DNA of 51,947 nucleotides, from NCBI GenBank assembly GCA_035308365.1, contig DATGGU010000098.1:1-51947 (forward strand), given 5' to 3'. Position 1 is the stretch's first letter, and each line of letters opens with the position of its first letter. The notes under the pieces are model-generated. The model saw nothing but the letters and a program-made list of their open reading frames with translations. It searched no databases and was not told the DNA's origin. The DNA is from PALSA-505 sp035308365. Lineage in GTDB: Bacteria; Actinomycetota; Actinomycetes; Streptosporangiales; Streptosporangiaceae. This document shows, one piece after another, positions 1 to 8,017 of this stretch. The position numbers were made by a program, and so were the translations under genes.

Positions 1-197
1 TCGACCCCGGCCGCCGCCGCGCCCTCTACCACCGGATCCAGCAGATCGCCTACGAAGACGCCAAAGAGATCTACACCGTCGAACCTCTCGGCCTGGTCGC
101 CATGCGCCGCTGGGTCACCGGCTGGAAATACGACATGATCAACGGCGCGATCACCTATTTCCCCGTCCTCGGCCGGCAACCGGATCACGATGGCTGA
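1..197 (+). CDS. 3' end of a family-5 (DppA/OppA-type) ABC solute-binding protein, partial
   Basis: An open frame runs in from the left edge (first full codon at base 3) and ends with TGA at 195-197; about 64 residues are visible. The remaining sequence has the usual C-terminal look of family-5 peptide/nickel solute-binding proteins: a helix with ALYHRIQQIAYEDAKEIYTV, then a short hydrophobic stretch ending TYFPVLGRQPDHDG. It overlaps the following tldD-like gene by 8 bases, so the two are probably co-transcribed and translationally coupled. Whether this copy has a signal peptide cannot be seen. The family assignment rests on a short C-terminal segment only. Confidence 0.6.
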   Translation, partial: DPGRRRALYHRIQQIAYEDAKEIYTVEPLGLVAMRRWVTGWKYDMINGAITYFPVLGRQPDHDG

Positions 198-1656
198 CAC
201 CGTCGCGCCAGGGTCGGCCAGCCGTGACCTGGCCCAGCGGGCGCTCGACACGGCCACCGCCAGGGGGGCCAGCTATGCCGACGTCCGCATCATTGGCCGT
301 CGGTGGGAGGAGTTCATCTTCAGCAACGGCGTCCTCGACGCCTTCGAGGATGGGGACGACCTCGGCTTCGGGGTGCGCGTCCTGGCGGGCGGCGCCTGGG
401 GGTTCGCGGCCAGCCCGGTACTGACCGAACACGAGGCTGACCGGGTCGCGGCCCAGGCGGTGGAGATCGCCATGTCCGCCGGGCCGCTCGCCTGGCCGGT
501 GTCGCTCGGCCCGCCGCAAACGCACGTCTTCGCCGGCCGCGGCCCGTGCGAGCACGACCCGTTCGCGGTCCCCTTCGAGGACAAAGTGGCGTTGCTCGCG
601 CGGTGTGACGAGGAGATGCGAGCAGAACCGGCGGTGACCGTCGCGCAGGGCACGCTGGACTTCCTCAACGAGACGCGGTTGTTCGCTTCTACCGAAGGCA
701 GTGAGATCTATCAGGACCTCACCGACTCCGGCGGCGGTCTCAAGGTCATCGTGGTGCGCCGTGGTGAACAGCAGCAGCGCACGTATCCGCAGGTGTTCGG
801 CTGGCACGCCGAGCGCGGCGGCTGGGAGGCCATCGAGCGGATGGGCCTGGTGCCCAACGCCCGCCGGATCGGCGCCGAAGCGGCCGAACTGCTGGATGCG
901 CCGCCCTGCCCGGAGGGGCCGGCCACGGTCATCCTCGACGCGGCCCAGACCGCGATGCAGGTGCACGAGAGCCTCGGGCACGCGCTGGAACTCGACCGGG
1001 TCCTTGGCATGGAGGCGGCGACCGCCGGCACCAGTTTCCTGACACCCGACAAGCTGGGCAGCTTTCGGGTCGGCTCGGACGTGGTCACCGTGGTGGCGGA
1101 TCCCGGGACGCCCCGGGCGGCTGGGGGGTTCTTCTTCGACGACGATGGGGTGCCGGCCCGGCGCGTGCCGCTCATCGAGCGCGGCCGGGTGGCGGAGTAT
1201 CTTTCCGCGCGCGACAGTGCCGCCGCGCTCGGCCGCACCAGCAGCGGCGCCAGCCGCGCGGCGGGCTGGAACCGTCTCCCGCTGGTGCGCATGACCGTGG
1301 TCAACCTCGAGCCGGGCACCTGGCCGCTGTCCGATCTGATCGCCGACACCGATCGGGGGCTGCTGCTCGAGACGACCGCAAGCTGGAGCATCGACGACCG
1401 GCGGCTCGAGTTCGAGTTCGCCACCGAGACGGCACGGGAGATTCGCGGTGGCCAGATGGGCAGGCTGTACCGCGGGCCGGCCTACCGTGGTAGCACTCCA
1501 CGGTTCTGGCGCGCGTGCGACGCGGTGGCCGATGCTGACTCCTGGCACCTGTTCAGTTTGCGCATGTGCTTCAAGGGGCAGCCCGGGCAGCTCGTCCGGG
1601 TCACGCACGGCGCCGCCCCGGCCCGCTTCCGCGCCGTCGACATCATCCCGAGGTAG
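190..1656 (+). CDS. TldD-like zinc metalloprotease subunit
   Basis: The 488-residue product belongs to the TldD/PmbA family, whose TldD member carries the zinc site of a TldD/TldE heterodimeric protease that degrades unfolded or modified peptides. The metal motif HESLGH lies at residues 259-264 (zinc ligands H259 and H264, catalytic E260), and a third ligand candidate is C460 in MCFKGQPGQ near the C-terminus. Order and spacing match E. coli TldD (H262, H266, C454). The ATG at 190 overlaps the end of the upstream binding-protein gene, and the tldE-like partner follows after 3 bases. In lincomycin-type clusters, TldD/PmbA proteins take part in late processing of small conjugates. A peptide- or conjugate-cleaving job here is inference. 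Confidence 0.85.
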   Translation: MADTVAPGSASRDLAQRALDTATARGASYADVRIIGRRWEEFIFSNGVLDAFEDGDDLGFGVRVLAGGAWGFAASPVLTEHEADRVAAQAVEIAMSAGPLAWPVSLGPPQTHVFAGRGPCEHDPFAVPFEDKVALLARCDEEMRAEPAVTVAQGTLDFLNETRLFASTEGSEIYQDLTDSGGGLKVIVVRRGEQQQRTYPQVFGWHAERGGWEAIERMGLVPNARRIGAEAAELLDAPPCPEGPATVILDAAQTAMQVHESLGHALELDRVLGMEAATAGTSFLTPDKLGSFRVGSDVVTVVADPGTPRAAGGFFFDDDGVPARRVPLIERGRVAEYLSARDSAAALGRTSSGASRAAGWNRLPLVRMTVVNLEPGTWPLSDLIADTDRGLLLETTASWSIDDRRLEFEFATETAREIRGGQMGRLYRGPAYRGSTPRFWRACDAVADADSWHLFSLRMCFKGQPGQLVRVTHGAAPARFRAVDIIPR

Positions 1657-1659
1657 CAG

Positions 1660-2976
1660 ATGCAGCAGGCCCTGGACCTGGCTGAGGCGATCGTCGCACG
1701 CGGCCGCGCGTGCGCGGACGAGGTTGAGGCATACACCGTCGTTCAGGAAACAGCGCTCACCCGGTTCGCCCGCAACCGTATTCATCAGAACGTCGGTGAG
1801 AGCAGCGTCGAGCTGAGCGTCCGGCTGTCGCTGGACGGCCACGTCGGCGCGGCGGTCGGCAACCAGGCCGACCCGGACGGGATTGCCGCCCTGGTCCAGC
1901 GCGCGACCCGGGCGGCCAAGCGCGCGCCGCGGGACCCAGGCTGGCCGGGCGTCGCGAGACCGTCCCCGGTGGCGCAGGCCGAGGCGTGGAGCGAAGCGAC
2001 CGCCACGGCAACGCCTAAGACGCGGGCCGAGGTGGCCGCGGCGGTGTTCGCCGCCATGCCAGCCGGGGCACTGTCGTTCGGTGGCGTGCTGACTGGCGCT
2101 GGCTCGCACGCGGCGGCCACCTCGCGCGGAGTGGCGCTCGCGCAGCGCCGCTCCTGGAGCGAGCTGCGCCTCACCGTTCACTCGTGCGACGGCCGTGCCG
2201 GTTACGCGGCGCGGGCCGCGCGCGATGTGATGGACCTTAACCCGGACGCACTCACCGACGAGGCGCTGAGCCGCGCACTCGCGGGCCACGCGGTCAAGGA
2301 TCTGCCGCCGGGGGAGTACCCGGTGATCCTCGCCCCCTACGCGGTGGCCCGGCTGCTCGAGTTTCTCGCCTTCCTTGGATTCGCTGGTGTCAGGCAGGCG
2401 CAGGGGCGCACCTTCATGCACCTGGGCGAGCCGGTCACCGGCCCAGGGGTGTCCATCTGGGATGACGGCACCGAGCCCGAGGGCCTGCCGATCGGCTTTG
2501 ACCGCGAGGCCACCCCGAAGCGGCGGGTGGACCTGATCCGCGACGGCGTCGCCGTCGCCGTGCTGCACGACCGCCGTTCCGCGGCCGAGGCGGGGACCGC
2601 ACCGACCGGGCACGCCGCGCCGGAAGAAGCCGCGCCCGCCAACCTGTTCTTCGGCCCGGGCAGCGCCAGCCCCGCGGAGTTGCTGGCGATCGATCGCGGC
2701 GTCTGGGTGACCAGGCTGCACTACGTGAACGTACGGGATCCGCTCAGCGCGACCGTGACCGGGGTGACGCGGGACGGGACGCTCCTCGTCGAGAGCGGCC
2801 GCGTCGTTGGCCCCGTCCAGGACATGCGGTTCGTCTCGGGGATCCTTGACGGGCTGCGCGGACTGCAAGCGGCCAGCACCGAGTCACGGCTCTTGCTGCA
2901 CACGATCACCGGCTCGGTCAGTGCGCCGGCCATCAGGCTCGCCTCATTCCGCTTCACCGGGCCCTCAGGGCGTTAA
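1660..2976 (+). CDS. TldE/PmbA-like protease subunit
   Basis: This 438-residue protein is the non-metal partner (TldE/PmbA type) expected beside TldD; no HExxxH motif is present. The region around residues 215-270 (DLPPGEYPVILAPYAV, then a stretch with EPVTGPGVSIWDDG) and the C-terminal NVRDPLSATVTGVTRDG segment with the downstream RFVSGILDG fit the family. The start is ATG at 1660 with GAGG just upstream, 3 bases after the tldD-like stop, so the two subunits should be made together. The gene ends before a pair of strong hairpins at 3001-3078. Its specific peptide substrate cannot be deduced. Confidence 0.8.
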   Translation: MQQALDLAEAIVARGRACADEVEAYTVVQETALTRFARNRIHQNVGESSVELSVRLSLDGHVGAAVGNQADPDGIAALVQRATRAAKRAPRDPGWPGVARPSPVAQAEAWSEATATATPKTRAEVAAAVFAAMPAGALSFGGVLTGAGSHAAATSRGVALAQRRSWSELRLTVHSCDGRAGYAARAARDVMDLNPDALTDEALSRALAGHAVKDLPPGEYPVILAPYAVARLLEFLAFLGFAGVRQAQGRTFMHLGEPVTGPGVSIWDDGTEPEGLPIGFDREATPKRRVDLIRDGVAVAVLHDRRSAAEAGTAPTGHAAPEEAAPANLFFGPGSASPAELLAIDRGVWVTRLHYVNVRDPLSATVTGVTRDGTLLVESGRVVGPVQDMRFVSGILDGLRGLQAASTESRLLLHTITGSVSAPAIRLASFRFTGPSGR

Positions 2977-3000
2977 CGCAAGTTTCCCTCAGAACAGCGA

Positions 3001-3029
3001 ACGGCCGGCACGGTCACCGTGCCGGCCGT
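3001..3029. terminator. Perfect 14-bp inverted repeat, likely bidirectional terminator
   Basis: Bases 3001-3014 and 3016-3029 are perfect reverse complements (ACGGCCGGCACGGT) with almost no loop. The repeat lies 24 bases after the tldE-like stop and before the convergent binding-protein stop. There is no U-tract, as is common in actinomycetes. Confidence 0.65.
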
Positions 3030-3038
3030 CGGGTGGTG

Positions 3039-3078
3039 CCGCGGGCCACCGGCCGCGTGCTGCGCCGGTGGCCCGCGG
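3039..3078. terminator. Second hairpin between convergent genes
   Basis: Arms at 3039-3052 and 3065-3078 (CCGCGGGCCACCGG against its complement) are perfectly paired over 14 bp with a 12-base loop. The hairpin sits directly beyond the stop of the leftward binding-protein gene, so it probably ends that transcript. Confidence 0.65.
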
Positions 3079-3081
3079 TGA

Positions 3082-4710
3082 CTAGCCGCCGTCCACCGGC
3101 GTTCCGTCCACGAGCCAGACGTTGGTCCAGTCGGGACCGACCAGGAACGCGTGACTGAAGTAGTTGCGGACCCGCTCGCTTGTCATGGCCAAGTGGTTGT
3201 CGTGCAACCAGGGAACGCATGCGGCCTGCTCCATGATGTGGCGGTCGGCCTGGGCCCAGAGCTCGTCGGCCTCGTCCGGCCGGGAGATGACCGCCTTGTC
3301 GATCATCTGATCGAGTTCCGGGTCGCGCAGCCGGCAGAAGTTGGTCGTCTCGGGATTGTCCAGCGAACTGCTGTGGAACAAAGTGGCCAGACAGCTGCGC
3401 GCCCCATTACCCGGCCAGTCCTTGCACCAGCCGTTGCTCACTCCGATTGGGATGTGGACGTCGGTCCGGTTCATGTAGTCCTTGTAATAGCTGTCCACCG
3501 TCACCGTCTTGAGCTCTAGCTCGATCCCGGCCTTGCCCAGCGCCTCGGCCAGCAGTTCGCCGAGTTTGGGATGGAAGCTGGCATCGGCCACCAGCCCCCA
3601 GGTGCGCAATCCGTCCGGGTAGCCGGCCTCGGCGAGCAGTTGGCGGGCGCGATCGGGATCGCCGCGGTGGCCGGGCGACGGGTAGAGGTCGAAAGGCCGG
3701 TGACCGTTGATCGTCGGGGGCAGGATGTTGCCCGCGATGTTGCCACCCACCGCGCCACCGCGGACCACCGCGAAGGCCTCCTTATTCACCGCGTAGTTGA
3801 TCGCCTGACGGACCCGGATGTCCCTCGTCGGCCCCGCCGAGCAGTCCAGCGCGATGTACCGCATGCAGCCGGTGGGGTCGGAGAAGAAGCGGTCACCGAT
3901 CTCCGGCCGCTCGCGGTAGCGGTTGAAGTCGTCGTGGTCGGGATGGAGGAAGCAGGACATGTCCGATTCGTTGCTCTCCACCCGCTGCACCACGTCCTCG
4001 CGGCGGCAGCCCATCTGGATCTCGAGGCCGTCGATGTAGGCGCCGCGGACGGGGTCGGTGGCACGGTCCCAGGCGGGGTTGCGCGCAAGCCGCACCAACT
4101 GCCCCGGGATGTGCTCGGCGATCAGGTACGGCCCGGTCGGCACCAGGTGCTTGCCGTAGTCGAACTTGCTGTGGCTGTTCACGATCTCCGGCGGCGCGGG
4201 CACCGTCGCGGTCAGCGCCATGATGTTCACGAAGTCGTTGATCGGTCGGCGCAGATGCACGATCAGGGTTTGCGGGCTGGGGGTCTCGACGCCGGAAAGG
4301 GTAGTGGCAGTGCCGTTCCTTATGGCGTCGGAACCTTCGATGTCAAGGAAGTACTGCCCGGGGGCGGAGTGCAGTTCAGGGTCCAGCGCGCGCTCGAATG
4401 CGAGCTTGAAGTCCCCCGCTTCCACTTCACGGTTCAGTGGCGCGCCGTATCTGACGCCCCGCCGGAGCTTGAAGGTAAAAGTGCGGCCGTCGCTGCTGAC
4501 TTCCGGTTCCGCCTCGGCAATGTCGGGAACGGGCACACAGCCTTCCGGGGCAGGCTTTCCGGGATACGTCATCAGGGTCCGGCATATGCAGCGCATGAGC
4601 TGCCAGCTAAAGGTGAAGTACGCTCGCTGTGGATCCATATAGTCCACGTCAGGAGCTTGACCGACGACCCGGATCACGCCGCCACGCATTGGTTTTCCGA
4701 GATTCTTCAT
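3082..4710 (-). CDS. Family-5 ABC solute-binding protein without signal peptide
   Basis: The product (542 residues from the ATG at 4710) is a family-5 binding protein of the peptide/opine/nickel group. Visible hallmarks are the N-terminal segment with DVDYMDPQRAYF, LRRGVRYGAP, TGPYLIAEHIPGQ, RQAINYAVNKEAF and the C-terminal WAQADRHIMEQAACVPWL. The ATG at 4710 is preferred because GAGAGG lies 3-4 bases upstream; the frame is open for 50 further codons but with no better ribosome site. No signal peptide or lipobox is visible from either start, which is odd for a protein that normally works outside the membrane. It may act in the cytoplasm or be secreted by another route. It is convergent to tldE and divergent from the exporter operon. 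The substrate is unknown. Confidence 0.85.
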   Translation of the reverse strand: MKNLGKPMRGGVIRVVGQAPDVDYMDPQRAYFTFSWQLMRCICRTLMTYPGKPAPEGCVPVPDIAEAEPEVSSDGRTFTFKLRRGVRYGAPLNREVEAGDFKLAFERALDPELHSAPGQYFLDIEGSDAIRNGTATTLSGVETPSPQTLIVHLRRPINDFVNIMALTATVPAPPEIVNSHSKFDYGKHLVPTGPYLIAEHIPGQLVRLARNPAWDRATDPVRGAYIDGLEIQMGCRREDVVQRVESNESDMSCFLHPDHDDFNRYRERPEIGDRFFSDPTGCMRYIALDCSAGPTRDIRVRQAINYAVNKEAFAVVRGGAVGGNIAGNILPPTINGHRPFDLYPSPGHRGDPDRARQLLAEAGYPDGLRTWGLVADASFHPKLGELLAEALGKAGIELELKTVTVDSYYKDYMNRTDVHIPIGVSNGWCKDWPGNGARSCLATLFHSSSLDNPETTNFCRLRDPELDQMIDKAVISRPDEADELWAQADRHIMEQAACVPWLHDNHLAMTSERVRNYFSHAFLVGPDWTNVWLVDGTPVDGG

Positions 4711-4874
4711 TGCCTCTCGCTTCCTATCACTGAAACTGCCGATCCCCCGTGATCGACGGTAAGTGCGTGTCCACCTGATGCCAATATTCTCGATCAGGGG
4801 CGACGGGCCCATGCTACAAGGCTGTGCGCCGGTTGAGAATCTCCCTAATATAGTGATCACCGGTCGTGAGGCTT

Positions 4875-4902
4875 TTGACGATCAATCTCAGGATTGTAGA
4901 AT
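4875..4902 (+). promoter_or_regulatory. Promoter of the ABC-2 exporter operon
   Basis: A -35 box TTGACG (4875-4880) is separated by 16 bases from a -10 box TAGAAT (4897-4902). It lies in an unusually AT-rich stretch and would give a leader of roughly 75 bases before the ATPase start at 4982. This is a good match to a vegetative sigma-70-type promoter. Confidence 0.6.
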
Positions 4903-4981
4903 TTGAGCGCACACAGGTGCCACCCGCGGTACCTGCAATAAGGGCTTCGCTGGCCTGGCGGATAAGCTCGGAGGCGTCAGC

Positions 4982-5788
4982 ATGAGCGCGATCGAGGTGG
5001 CGGATCTGCGCCGCAGCTACGTGGTGCGGCGAGGCAGGTTCCGTAAGACCGCCGGGACAGTGCAAGCGCTCGGCGGCATCTGTTTCCGCGTCGAGCCCGG
5101 CGAGTTGTTCGGCTTGCTCGGTCCCAACGGCGCGGGGAAGACGACGACTATCCGCATCCTATCCACCCTGCTGCTGCCTGACTCCGGTCGCGCGCTCGTC
5201 CTCGGCCGGGATGTCGTCCGGGAGGCCAAGCAGGTCAGGCGGACCATCGGCTTCATGTTCGGTGGAGAGCGTGGCCTGTACGGGCGGGTCTCGGGGTGGG
5301 AGAACCTGCGTTACTTCGCGAACCTCTACGGACTGCCCACCAGACAGTCCACCCGCCGGATCGGTGAACTTCTCGAGATGGTGGGCCTCAGCGACCGGGG
5401 CAGGGACAAGGTCGACACCTACTCGCGGGGCATGCGCCAGCGCTTGCACATCGCGCGCGTGATGCTGCATGACCCCGCCGTGCTGTACCTCGACGAGCCG
5501 ACCAGTGGCCTCGATCCCGTCGTCGCTCACGAGGTACGCCGCCTCGTCGTCCACCTGACCGAGCTGGGCCGGACCGTGCTGCTCACGACCCACTACATGC
5601 TCGAAGCGGACGAGATCTGCGACCGGGTCGCGATCATCAACAAGGGCCGGATCGTCGCGATGGGCGCTCCCGCCGAGCTTCGCAAGCTGGTGCCCGAATT
5701 GCCCGAGCCGACGCTCGAGGACGTCTACATCCGGCTCGTCGGCGAGGAACGGGCAACCGGTCCGCTGGCCCCGGAGGTGGCCCGGTGA
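4982..5788 (+). CDS. ABC-2 type exporter ATP-binding protein
   Basis: A 268-residue ATPase of the DrrA/NodI drug- and polysaccharide-export class. Walker A is GPNGAGKT (residues 47-54), the signature is YSRGMRQR, Walker B is VLYLDEPTSGLD, and the H-loop is LLTTHYMLEADEI. The ATG at 4982 has GGAGG about 6 bases upstream. Its stop overlaps the GTG start of the first permease by 4 bases, and the second permease follows, so this is a complete exporter. Given the biosynthetic genes nearby, export of the product or self-protection is the likely role; the substrate is not shown by the sequence. Confidence 0.92.
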   Translation: MSAIEVADLRRSYVVRRGRFRKTAGTVQALGGICFRVEPGELFGLLGPNGAGKTTTIRILSTLLLPDSGRALVLGRDVVREAKQVRRTIGFMFGGERGLYGRVSGWENLRYFANLYGLPTRQSTRRIGELLEMVGLSDRGRDKVDTYSRGMRQRLHIARVMLHDPAVLYLDEPTSGLDPVVAHEVRRLVVHLTELGRTVLLTTHYMLEADEICDRVAIINKGRIVAMGAPAELRKLVPELPEPTLEDVYIRLVGEERATGPLAPEVAR

Positions 5789-6567
5789 GCCTGCTGCGCG
5801 GCTTCGTGGGCGCGGCGCTGATGCATATCCGCCTGTACGCCATGCACCCGGCGCGAGTCAGTCAGGTGGTGATACGGCCCGCGCTGGTCAGCCTGCTCGC
5901 GGTTCTGGTGCTGCGGTCCCACGCGCAGCAGGCGGGCTATTTCCGCGTCCTGGTCGGCAGTGCCATGGCCGGGCTATGGACAGCGCTGCTCGGCACCGCG
6001 ACCTTCACGATCCGCCGGGAGCGGGAGTGGTACGGCACGCTCGAGCTGCTCAGCGGGGTTCCTGTCCCGATCGGCTTGATCTTCGGTGGCTACATCGCCG
6101 GTGAGACCGCGATCGCGCTGGTTGCCGTACCGGTCAGCTCCGCCGTGACGCTCTTGGTGGCGGGCGCGGATCTGCACGTGGACGCCGTGGCGAGCGCCAT
6201 CGTGTCGTTCCTGGTGGTCGCCTTGGCGATCGTGTCGCTCGCGCTTGTGATCGCTCCGGTGATGGTGCTGATCCCGGTGCTGACCCGATGGGTGAACGCC
6301 TTTGACTACCCGGTCTGGATCCTGGCCGGCTTCCTCTTCCCAGTCAGCCTGCTGCCCGGCTGGAGCACGCCGTTCAGCTATGGGCTCTCGGTGTACTGGG
6401 GGACGGAGAGCCTGCAGCGGGCGGCTGGCGGGGCGACACCGGCCGGGCTGCTGCCGCTCTGGTTGCGCGGCATCGCGCTGAGCTTGCTGTACCTGACGAT
6501 CTCGCTCGCCCTGTTCAACGTCGTGATGCGCAAGCTGCGCCAGGTCGGGGCCCTGAGCCATGGCTAG
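5785..6567 (+). CDS. ABC-2 type exporter permease, first subunit
   Basis: The 260-residue integral membrane protein has about six hydrophobic helices (for example SLLAVLVL, VVALAIVSLALVIAPVMVLI, a LAGFLFPVSLLPG loop helix and a terminal SLLYLTISLALFNVV). The loop FPVSLLPGW between helices is characteristic of ABC-2 permeases. It starts at the GTG overlapping the ATPase stop and ends inside the start of the second permease (8-base overlap), so the three genes form one translationally coupled unit. Confidence 0.88.
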   Translation: MSLLRGFVGAALMHIRLYAMHPARVSQVVIRPALVSLLAVLVLRSHAQQAGYFRVLVGSAMAGLWTALLGTATFTIRREREWYGTLELLSGVPVPIGLIFGGYIAGETAIALVAVPVSSAVTLLVAGADLHVDAVASAIVSFLVVALAIVSLALVIAPVMVLIPVLTRWVNAFDYPVWILAGFLFPVSLLPGWSTPFSYGLSVYWGTESLQRAAGGATPAGLLPLWLRGIALSLLYLTISLALFNVVMRKLRQVGALSHG

Positions 6568-7399
6568 TTACCGGCACGCCGCGTACGAGCGCGTCATCTG
6601 GCCCGCGGACATACTCGACGCCGCCCGCCGGTTCGCGGAGAACTCGTGGATCATCTTCAAGGCGCTGTTCCGCTGGTTCAGTCTCAGCGCCTACCTCGTC
6701 AACAAGCTGATCCTGCCGGTGGAACAGCTCCTCGTGTTCACCCTCCTCGGCGTCTTCGCCGGAGGGCGTTCCGTGGAGTCGTTCTACGTGGTGGGCAACG
6801 TCCTGGCGCTGGCGACGCTCGGCGGGTTCGGCGTTGCCGCCACCATCAGCGAGGAGCGGACGCAGGTAACGTTGCTCCTGCTGCTTGGCTCGCCGGCGAG
6901 CCGGCTGGCGAACTTCGTCCAGCGCGCTGTGGTGCCCGTCGCCGACGGCATGCTGACCGTCCTGGTCGCGCTGGTCTTCGGAGTCACCCTGTTCGGCCTG
7001 GATCTTGGCCATGCCAACCTGCCAGGCCTGGGGGTGAGCATCCTGACCGCCGCGCTCAGCACCGTGGGCATGGGCTGCCTGCTCGGTGTGCTGGCGCTGG
7101 TGTTCCTGGACATCTACACGATCTGGAACGCGGTATTCCTGCTGATGCTCGTGATCGCCGGTGTCAACATCCCGCTCAGCCGGCTGCCCGGGTGGCTCCG
7201 GCCGCTCAGCGAGGTCATCCCGCTGACCCGCAGCGTGACGGCGGCCCGGCAGGCCATCGACGGGGCTTCGCTCGCCGCCATCTCCCCTGACATCCTCGGT
7301 GACCTCGGGATCGGCGCGGCGTATCTGCTACTCGGATTCGCTCTGTTGCGGCGCATGGAATTCGCCGCCCGCCGCGCGGGCGCCCTGGAACGCACCTGA
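6560..7399 (+). CDS. ABC-2 type exporter permease, second subunit
   Basis: A 279-residue membrane protein with hydrophobic segments such as LLVFTLLGVFAGG, MLTVLVALVFGVTLFGL and AVFLLMLVIAGVNIPLSRLPGW; the last has the same xPLSxLPGW loop as the first permease. The ATG at 6560 overlaps the preceding gene by 8 bases. Its last 72 bases are overlapped antisense by the 3' end of the FMN reductase gene, so no terminator can lie between the two convergent transcripts. Confidence 0.88.
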   Translation: MASYRHAAYERVIWPADILDAARRFAENSWIIFKALFRWFSLSAYLVNKLILPVEQLLVFTLLGVFAGGRSVESFYVVGNVLALATLGGFGVAATISEERTQVTLLLLLGSPASRLANFVQRAVVPVADGMLTVLVALVFGVTLFGLDLGHANLPGLGVSILTAALSTVGMGCLLGVLALVFLDIYTIWNAVFLLMLVIAGVNIPLSRLPGWLRPLSEVIPLTRSVTAARQAIDGASLAAISPDILGDLGIGAAYLLLGFALLRRMEFAARRAGALERT

Positions 7400-8017
7400 G
7401 ACGCTGGGCGGAGGCGGTGGTTCCTCCGGGGTCCAGAGCAGGTCCCGTCGCTCGCCGCGCTGCGGCGCGAGCCGGTCGATAAGGAAGGCAAGTTCCGCGA
7501 CGAGCCGGGCGATCCGGTCGAACAGCGCAGGGTTGGTGAGGGCCAGGCCGCCGTTTCTCATCTGGAAGTCCGTGTCGGCGCTGACCACCTGATTCACCGT
7601 CGCGATACCGTGCAGCCCCCTGATCACGAGCCTGAGCTGGTCGGCGGGCTGCATGCTTCGCATCGTCCCGCCGTGGCAGGCGAGCGCCACGGGTTTCCCC
7701 TCGAAGTGGCTGGTGGTGAGGTGGTCGAGGCAGTTCTTGAGAACGCCTGTGTAGGAGTTGTGGTAGACGGGGGAGCCGAGGATGAACGCCCCGGCCCGTG
7801 CCGCCAGTGCCGACAGGTTGCGGACCTCGGCGCTGGGATGACGTTCGGGGCTGTAGTGATAGGCGGGATCCGCGATACCGAGATCGTGTTCGCCCAGGTC
7901 GTACCACACTGTTTCCAGGCCCTGTAGCTTGCAGCCCGCGGCCACCACCTTCAGCAGCGCACGGGTCCGGGACCGCCGCCCCACACTGCCGCAGACCACC
8001 AGGACGGTACCGGTCAT
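7328..8017 (-). CDS. NADPH-dependent FMN reductase / flavodoxin-fold protein
   Basis: The product (229 residues) begins MTGTVLVVCGSVGRRSRTRA, a beta-strand plus phosphate-binding loop typical of NADPH:FMN reductases. It continues with AFILGSPVYHNSYTGVLKN (the flavin-contacting GSPxYxxSxxGxLK motif) and PVALACHGG. The C-terminal ~40 residues are proline-rich and low complexity. The ATG at 8017 forms an ATGA overlap with the aminotransferase stop, which fixes the start and shows coupling. Likely role (inference): supply reduced flavin to a partner oxygenase, or reduce a nitro-, azo- or quinone-type intermediate. Confidence 0.85.
   Translation of the reverse strand: MTGTVLVVCGSVGRRSRTRALLKVVAAGCKLQGLETVWYDLGEHDLGIADPAYHYSPERHPSAEVRNLSALAARAGAFILGSPVYHNSYTGVLKNCLDHLTTSHFEGKPVALACHGGTMRSMQPADQLRLVIRGLHGIATVNQVVSADTDFQMRNGGLALTNPALFDRIARLVAELAFLIDRLAPQRGERRDLLWTPEEPPPPPSVSGAFQGARAAGGEFHAPQQSESE

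Noticed and set aside
151..2868. 905-codon open frame antisense to the TldD/TldE genes
   Set aside because: It is very rich in Arg, Gly, Pro and His, has no domain, and mirrors two well-supported genes on the other strand; long antisense frames are expected at this GC content.
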